Source: Narthecium ossifragum (taxonomy: Eukaryota; Streptophyta; Magnoliopsida; Dioscoreales; Nartheciaceae). From it: 64,000 nt of DNA. Under the pieces are notes generated by a model. It saw nothing but the letters and a program-made list of their open reading frames with translations, did no database searches and was not told the DNA's origin. Each line of letters opens with the position of its first letter. Position 1 is the stretch's first letter. The stretch covers positions 1,150,866 through 1,214,865 of the forward strand of contig OY986965.1 of the NCBI GenBank assembly GCA_963920575.1. Direction: 5' to 3'. Position numbers and translations under genes: made by a program. Of this stretch, positions 58,288 to 64,000 are shown one piece after another.

Positions 58288-60159
58288 AGATCCGTGTACA
58301 TGGGTTGATCTTTTTTCTTTATTTATTTTATGTAATTTTAATATTCAATGTTCAGATGTCACACCTTTTATTTATTTATTCAGACACCTTTTGTTTATTT
58401 ATTTAGGTAAGTGAGGGAATATTCTCAATAATACTCTTTTTGGTGGGCGTATATGGCCCACGACTCCTTAGTTTGACGCTGGTAGTGTTAAATATATAAT
58501 TTTTTTCACTTTTGGTGACGCAAGTAATGCACCCAACTCCACTCATTTCACTTTAACTTTGGAGATTATTGTTTTCATACTACAGTTGTCACTTTAAATA
58601 TTTCATTTATATCTGTACTAATTTTCTAGCAATTTCGACATTAAATATAATTAAAACCAAATTAATATCATTAATAATATTTTCTAACACTGAAAATATC
58701 GCGAAAATTATGCTATATGGGGTTTTTTTTTTGTAATTTAATACCACATTAAGATGATATCGCGAAAATTATGGTATTATATAATCTCTATTATCCACTT
58801 TTTTTTGCAACTCACTGACTTAGGACCAAGAGCAGTCCGATCCCATCAATTAGAAGAGAATATTCAAGATTTATTCTCTCTTTACCATGAGCAGACAAAA
58901 TCTTTTAATTAAATATTACTTTCATAAAGTTAAAAGACAAAAAATACCTAATGGTCATTTAAATATTATTTTAAATAAGTTAACCATGGTTAAGAGGTTT
59001 AATGGATGCTGACAGTAGGTGGATTTTTGCTGGATCAGATTGGAATTTTTGATATGACAGGTATTTTTTTGCATTATTTCCATAATGTGGGGTATTGAAT
59101 TGCAAATCTATATTTTTCTTTATATTAATGTATTTAAAGACCGAACTTTATATAATATAATATGCTACCACTGTCTGTAGTAAAAAGCACATAACTAATC
59201 ACCAAAACAAAACGTATGATGTCTTCATGTGACCCAAATCATAAAACTAATACTAAAACTTAATCGCAATAAGCATTTGAATAAGCATCGTGGTGAAGCC
59301 ACCGCAATGGTCATTGTCTCAAGGGTTGTCAGCGAATGCTACTTTTATGGACTTATGTGAACATTAATTGTATGTAGACCAACTTAACTTTGGATATGGA
59401 CGCACATAGCTATCTAGAGAAGGGTTTTGTTAAGCGTCAACAATGACGTCCTTGATAATAAATCAAATCACAAACGTTACAAAAACGTTATTCGCTACGA
59501 AACATCTTTCTAAGGGGAGGTCTTATATGCAAATAATGACACAAAATTCGTCGTATTGGATTATAAATTGTTCCAAAAATTTAAGTTGATATAAGAAAAA
59601 TAAATTAATTTATATAAGTTCATCGAATAAATGTCATTAAATTACCACTAATCTAAGGTTGCATGCATTAAACACGGTTTAATCTTAATTGGGTTCAAAA
59701 TTCAAAGTGGGCATGAAGATAACGTGTTACGTGCACATGGGATCATATAAATTGGGATAACCTCAACCGCGTAATTTGTGGTTAAATAGTATACGGCATA
59801 ATATAGTGAGATATTTTTTTCTGGAGATAGTTATTGAACATGTGATAATAGTGGTTTAATATGTTACTATTGGACCACGTGGTGGTATTTTAAGTCTTGG
59901 CCGAGGAATTTGACCGGAATGGAGGACGCCGTTGAATTGGGTTCGAAACCCAACGTCAAATTGGGCCCAACCCAGGTAGACCCAACAATTCATTTCTATG
60001 GGCATTTAAGGTAGGTACAGTAAAGCAGTCTTAAAGCATCGGCGAAGAGTCCGTGAATGAGTTGGGTCGGATCTTATCCAAACTGTACAAATCATTGGGA
60101 CTATATAACTGGTCTTTGTTTCTTAAAATGGTGGGCTCAACATGTCATCAATTGAATCC

Positions 60160-60326
60160 AAATCGGTACACGGATTGGCCTGGCAAGGGAGGCCCGTGTT
60201 TTTGGGAATTTGGTTAATGGTATGGATTGCCCAGGGGTATGTCCTGGGAGTCCTGTGATGTTCTTACAGATTAGGGTTTTGATTTATAGCCTTTGGACTT
60301 AACTTGTCAAAAAAAGAAGAAGAAAA
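60160..60326 (+). mobile_element. Possible LINE 3' tail
   Basis: tttggacttaacttgtcaaa followed by an A/G tail (aaaagaagaagaaaa) resembles the end of the LINE remnant at 4515-4898 (caacttgtc plus A run). gaatccaa occurs on both sides (about 60153 and 60327) and could be a short target duplication. The body has no coding signal. Confidence 0.35.
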
Positions 60327-61057
60327 GAATCCAAGCTATTTAAGTAGTTATGGGTGCTAATTTCTGTTCTAAAACTTATGGGGTTTGGTTGCATGTATCA
60401 ATGGTGCTCGGTGCTGCACCGCTCGATGCAAAGCACCTTTTTTGTTTCTAATATATTATTTAGTTGGTGGAATGCATCAGCTGATGCACCTTGTTAAATG
60501 TAAGAAAGTGAGAGAGCAAAGGATCGATGCAGTATCAGGTGATGCATTGTAAGCAATTAAATATCCCCTAAGCATAAAATACGTATGTCTTATGTGCTTA
60601 ATTAGTACACAAAACAGTTGTACCACTTTTTATGCTGTATTAGATGATATTACATTACTCAATGCAACTAATCAAATATAGCTTTTTATTGCGTAGATTG
60701 GATTCAGGTTAGATTGGCTTGTCCGAACTCAAGTGGTGGGATTGATCTGAGATCCAAAAAATTATCGGATGTAAAATAAATAGCTAATCTATGCGTGTTG
60801 ACTGCGGATCAATGGGCCTCTATTGGGTCTCCAACATTATCCCCTCACATATTGAGGTTCTTGGCCCACAAGAAACATATTGGGCTACAAGCCATTGTTC
60901 CATTGTCATGTATTATAGGAAGACCACAGGCGAGACCCAAGCCCATTAATAGCGGATCCGTGGCCCGCCAGGAATCGGTTCCCATCGTCCCCATTAGTCC
61001 CCAACGGCTCGCCGGGTCGGTGAAGTAGGAGACCGCCGAGAACAAGAGAGAGGGATT

Positions 61058-61060
<3 letters not shown>

Positions 61061-61089
<29 letters not shown>
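61061..61089 (+). repeat. (GA)n microsatellite abutting the VPS51 start codon
   Basis: An uninterrupted GA tract of about 28 bases ends one base before the ATG of VPS51. GA/CT tracts in plant leaders are common and are binding sites for BPC/GAGA-type factors. The length is likely polymorphic. Confidence 0.85.
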
Positions 61090-61092
<3 letters not shown>

Positions 61093-63512
61093 GCGACGGA
61101 TGGCGTTTCTCCGCCGCCGCCGCAACCTATGGACGAGAAGGCGAAGCGGACGCGTGAGCTGCTCGCTAGCTTCTACTCTCCCGACCCCTCTTCCACCGCC
61201 GGCGCCGCCGCAGCCGCGGTCTCCGCCACTAACTCCAGGATCATATCCCTCGATTCCATCAACTCAACGTTCTTCGATCCCGACGTTTACATGTCCCTCC
61301 TGGTAACCCTGATCCCTTCCAAGACTTGTTTCTTCTCCAGATCCATGCTCGGGTTTCTTGGATTCCTTTTTATAATCGGAGACATTGCTGAAGTTCTTGT
61401 TGATTGAGGTTTTAGATGGTAATCTATTTGGATCTGAATGGATGAGGATCTGAGGGATGGATGTAACGAACTCAAATCTCAAATCTTTCATCGAGTTCTT
61501 GAATTCTCAGATAAAACCGCAATCCGGTCAGCAGTTTTTTGATGATATCTCACCTAGTTAGTAGCGGGTTAGGGTTTAAGACTCTGAGGTTTACGATTAG
61601 ATATTGTGCAGTAGTAGTTTTAAGACTAAAGCTGACTGCGAGTAAATACATAAATTATACCTTCTTCAATTGGCGATGAATGTCACTTTCGATGATCAAA
61701 GGGTCTCTGGTTCTATGAATTATAGAGTTCTTGATTTGATGAACCTGGGTGGAAATATTTAGTCATCTTCATTCTTTAAACGGCAGTATAACATGTTGCT
61801 TTGTAGTTTTGAGGGTCCACCAGTATTTTGATACTCTTATTGAAGAATTCGTCAGGTTTCTTGTTTTTATTGTAAGCTGCTTACAAAATGCTAAGCTTTA
61901 AAATATGGAATTGATGAACTTGTTGCACATTAGATTGGTTATGGCTGTGCTGAAGTTATTGTGATGTCTATGCTTCATGCAGGTTCAAAGATCAAATCTA
62001 GAGGGGCTTCTGCAGAAACATGTTGAGATGGCGGCTGAGATCAAGAACCTTGATACGGATTTGCAGATGCTAGTGTATGAAAATTATAACAAGTTCATCA
62101 GTGCCACAGATACCATAAAAAGGCGAGTCCATGTTAAAGAATCTTTTTGGTCTTGGCTAGAACTCCGTCTAAATTTCTAGCTGCATGACTTTGAGAACAG
62201 TCCTTTATGTAACATTCTGCGATATGTCGGTTATGAGTTCTGGTGTACATCCGCATGTTAATGTATATTTGAAAGATGAACCATTTCCTTTTGGTTCAAG
62301 CAACCTGTTAGTATATATTTAAGAAAGTTAAGCTTTACGATATTCTTCGTGTCCAATAGAAAGTTTAGTCACTTGTTTAAACTATTTCCTGTACCCTGAA
62401 CTGATGTAAGAAAAGTTTAAGAGGGTCCTCTGCTTAGTTTTGGGTGTGCAAAGTCAGCGTAGGGATTTGAAGGGAGTGCATATAATCTTGAAACTCATAT
62501 GAGTGTTTGCTGAACCTGCAAATGCAAGGATCTTTACTGTGACCACTCACTTTCTCTCAACTTTGCAAGCTTTGGTCACGATATGGAGTGCAAACTCATT
62601 CCAACAACAGACATTTCCACCCACAGAGGTGACTCATATATGGGCTACTCATCACAAGCAGACAGAAAAGACCGTTAATTGTAGGCTGTGGTTTGCAAGG
62701 GTTCAATAGCCTCTTGACTGTCTTTAGCGATTTTCCAGCGGACCAGCAGCCTCTAGAAATTTGGAGAGGCAAATGAGGGTCCACATTTTTGAAAAAAGTG
62801 GTCAAATTTTCTATACCTTTTAACTAAAATGGAGCTTTAGGTATGGTGGAGTCCTGCCTCTTATCCTTTAAATTTTCTTGGAGTCCTACTATTGACAGGG
62901 TTGAGCTTTGAAGTGGAAGATCAGGTTATCACTTCCAGAACCTGTGTTAGACAGTGGTCAAATGGCGGAAATCAGTGCGCACATGTTTCTATTATATAAA
63001 GGCTGCTGATCGCCTACTTCCCCTTCTCACCCTTGCATCTATAGCATGCTGCTATACATAGTAGCCCAAGCTGTGTCTTTTGACATAGGCTAAGTATCTG
63101 AATTCTTGTGAGGCAAGATTTGAAGACATTGTTTGTGTAATTTTATATGGGTGGCAACATTATTAAGCCATGGCATATGCTTAGAAGTGGTCCTATGTAT
63201 TTCTTCTGCCTTAGTAAATTGTCTCTATATTTGATATCAGTATTGATTTGTCTTTTCCTCTACTATAGGATGAAAAATAATATTGTTGGGATGGAGGTAA
63301 ATATGGAGCAACTTCTCGAGAAGGTATATCTTCATTTACTGTACCAAATGTATCATCGATCCGCATGTACTAGAAGTACTTACCTTTCAAACTGTGTATT
63401 GCAGATTATGTCTGTCCAATCCCGGAGCGATGGAGTAAATACATCCCTCTTCGAGAAGAGAGAGCATATAGAGAAATTGCATCGCACTCGGAATCTTCTG
63501 CGGAAAGTTCAG
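61090..63512 (+). CDS. VPS51: VPS51 homologue, N-terminal part (gene runs off the window)
   Basis: Four exons are visible: 61090-61302, 61983-62122, 63269-63323 and 63405-63512, giving the first 172 residues. The N-terminus MATDGVSPPPPQPMDEK is followed by RTRELLASFYSPD, then the Vps51 domain (STFFDPDVYMSLLVQRSNLE, ENYNKFISATDTIKRMKNNI, GMEVNMEQLLEKIMSVQSRS). VPS51 is a subunit of the GARP and EARP tethering complexes that capture endosome-derived vesicles at the Golgi or recycling endosomes. Intron 2 seems to start with GC rather than GT. The remaining exons lie beyond position 64000; 63513-64000 is intron. Confidence 0.9.
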
Positions 63513-64000
63513 GTGCAAAATTAAGCCTGATATGTTGTTCACATATTTAGGGTTTTAATAGAGCTCTCAGCTTGGATATCTGAATTCGACAATTGTTATT
63601 GCATACCAGCATTCAATTGGGCCTGAGAGACTTGGGTTGGACCCAATTCTAGGACTGACATCCAGTCAGCTTTTTTTAGTGCAGCTGCCAATGAACCTGA
63701 TAGTGCAATTAGTACTGTAAATTGGATCTGAAACCTGATCTACACAGATTCCTTTTTGCATGTTTCAAAGTGATTCAATCAATATTATTGCAAACTTTGA
63801 GAATTACTGGGAAAGTTTCATATGCACATCTTCAGTTTATGTAGGATTAATTCATTTGTTGTATTTGATCTTTAAATTTTACTGAAAAACAAGAAAACCA
63901 AGCTCATTAAAATTTGGTGGGGTTTCCTTTAACATTTTTTAGATCATTGGTGATAAGTGCATTTGGATAAGATGCATGTTCTTTATTATTGAGTTAGTTG

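Larger units (their letters stand above)
57830..61020. other. AT-rich intergenic DNA between bZIP and VPS51
   Basis: No gene seen in about 3.2 kb. A perfect inverted repeat lies at 58239-58287. The 17-bp atatcgcgaaaattatg occurs twice, near 58697 and 58757. A probable LINE 3' tail lies near 60318. The VPS51 promoter should lie at the right-hand end. Confidence 0.6.

Noticed and set aside
59935..59975. tRNA-like gggttcgaaaccc T-arm
   Set aside because: No matching acceptor, D-arm or anticodon arm upstream, and no box A; a chance palindrome.

Overview
This is plant nuclear DNA. Evidence: intron-rich genes with GT–AG splice sites, AT-rich introns, a plastid Calvin-cycle regulator (CP12), a PLS-class PPR protein, a DUF247 protein, an S1-type bZIP gene with the conserved sucrose-control upstream ORF, and plant-type transposon debris (Tourist-like MITE, 5'-truncated LINE tails, a solo LTR, a possible Helitron end). 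AT-rich gene space and the bZIP C-terminus suggest a non-grass monocot, but that is only an impression.

Layout. 1-5200 is repeat-rich and gene-poor: a 200-N assembly gap, a doubtful exon pair, a GC-rich block ending in a Helitron-like terminus, and a LINE remnant. 5306-16035 (+) is a nine-exon FIP1-like mRNA polyadenylation factor with a Tourist-like MITE in intron 1. 16832-22111 (+) is a ten-exon POP1 subunit of RNase P/MRP. 22675-23517 (-) is a small plant-specific protein resembling DUF7787. It lies head-to-head with 24179-32614 (+), a thirteen-exon OB-fold protein resembling Cdc24, which uses one GC-AG intron. 33512-34870 (-) is an intronless DUF247/UPF0481 protein. 34900-38190 is repetitive and includes a palindromic satellite array. 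38290-39350 (+) is a universal stress protein. 41464-43834 (+) is an INO80-complex IES2-like protein with a PAPA-1 region and a zf-HIT finger. 45602-50581 (+) is an RPAP3-like TPR co-chaperone with a solo LTR in an intron and an unresolved first exon. 51237-52979 (+) is a PPR protein and 53637-54041 (+) is CP12. 54790-56405 is a diverged tandem duplication that collected two insertions. 56510-56944 (-) is an S1 bZIP factor with its SC-peptide uORF at 57042-57128. From 61090 (+) the first four exons of VPS51 are present; the gene runs off the window.

Most genes are unrelated housekeeping functions: mRNA 3' processing, RNase P, chromatin remodelling, R2TP-type chaperone, Golgi tethering. There is no operon-like logic. 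Exon models were built by hand from splice-site phase and protein continuity. All complete multi-exon models close in frame: FIP1-like 1172 aa, POP1 873 aa, DUF7787-like 203 aa, Cdc24-like 673 aa, USP 163 aa, IES2-like 507 aa. No tRNA, rRNA or CRISPR was found. The most instructive regulatory feature is the sucrose-control uORF. The most unusual DNA structure is the palindromic array at 36285-37065, which lies in a 2.07-kb segment bracketed by an exact 21-bp direct repeat upstream of the stress-protein gene.
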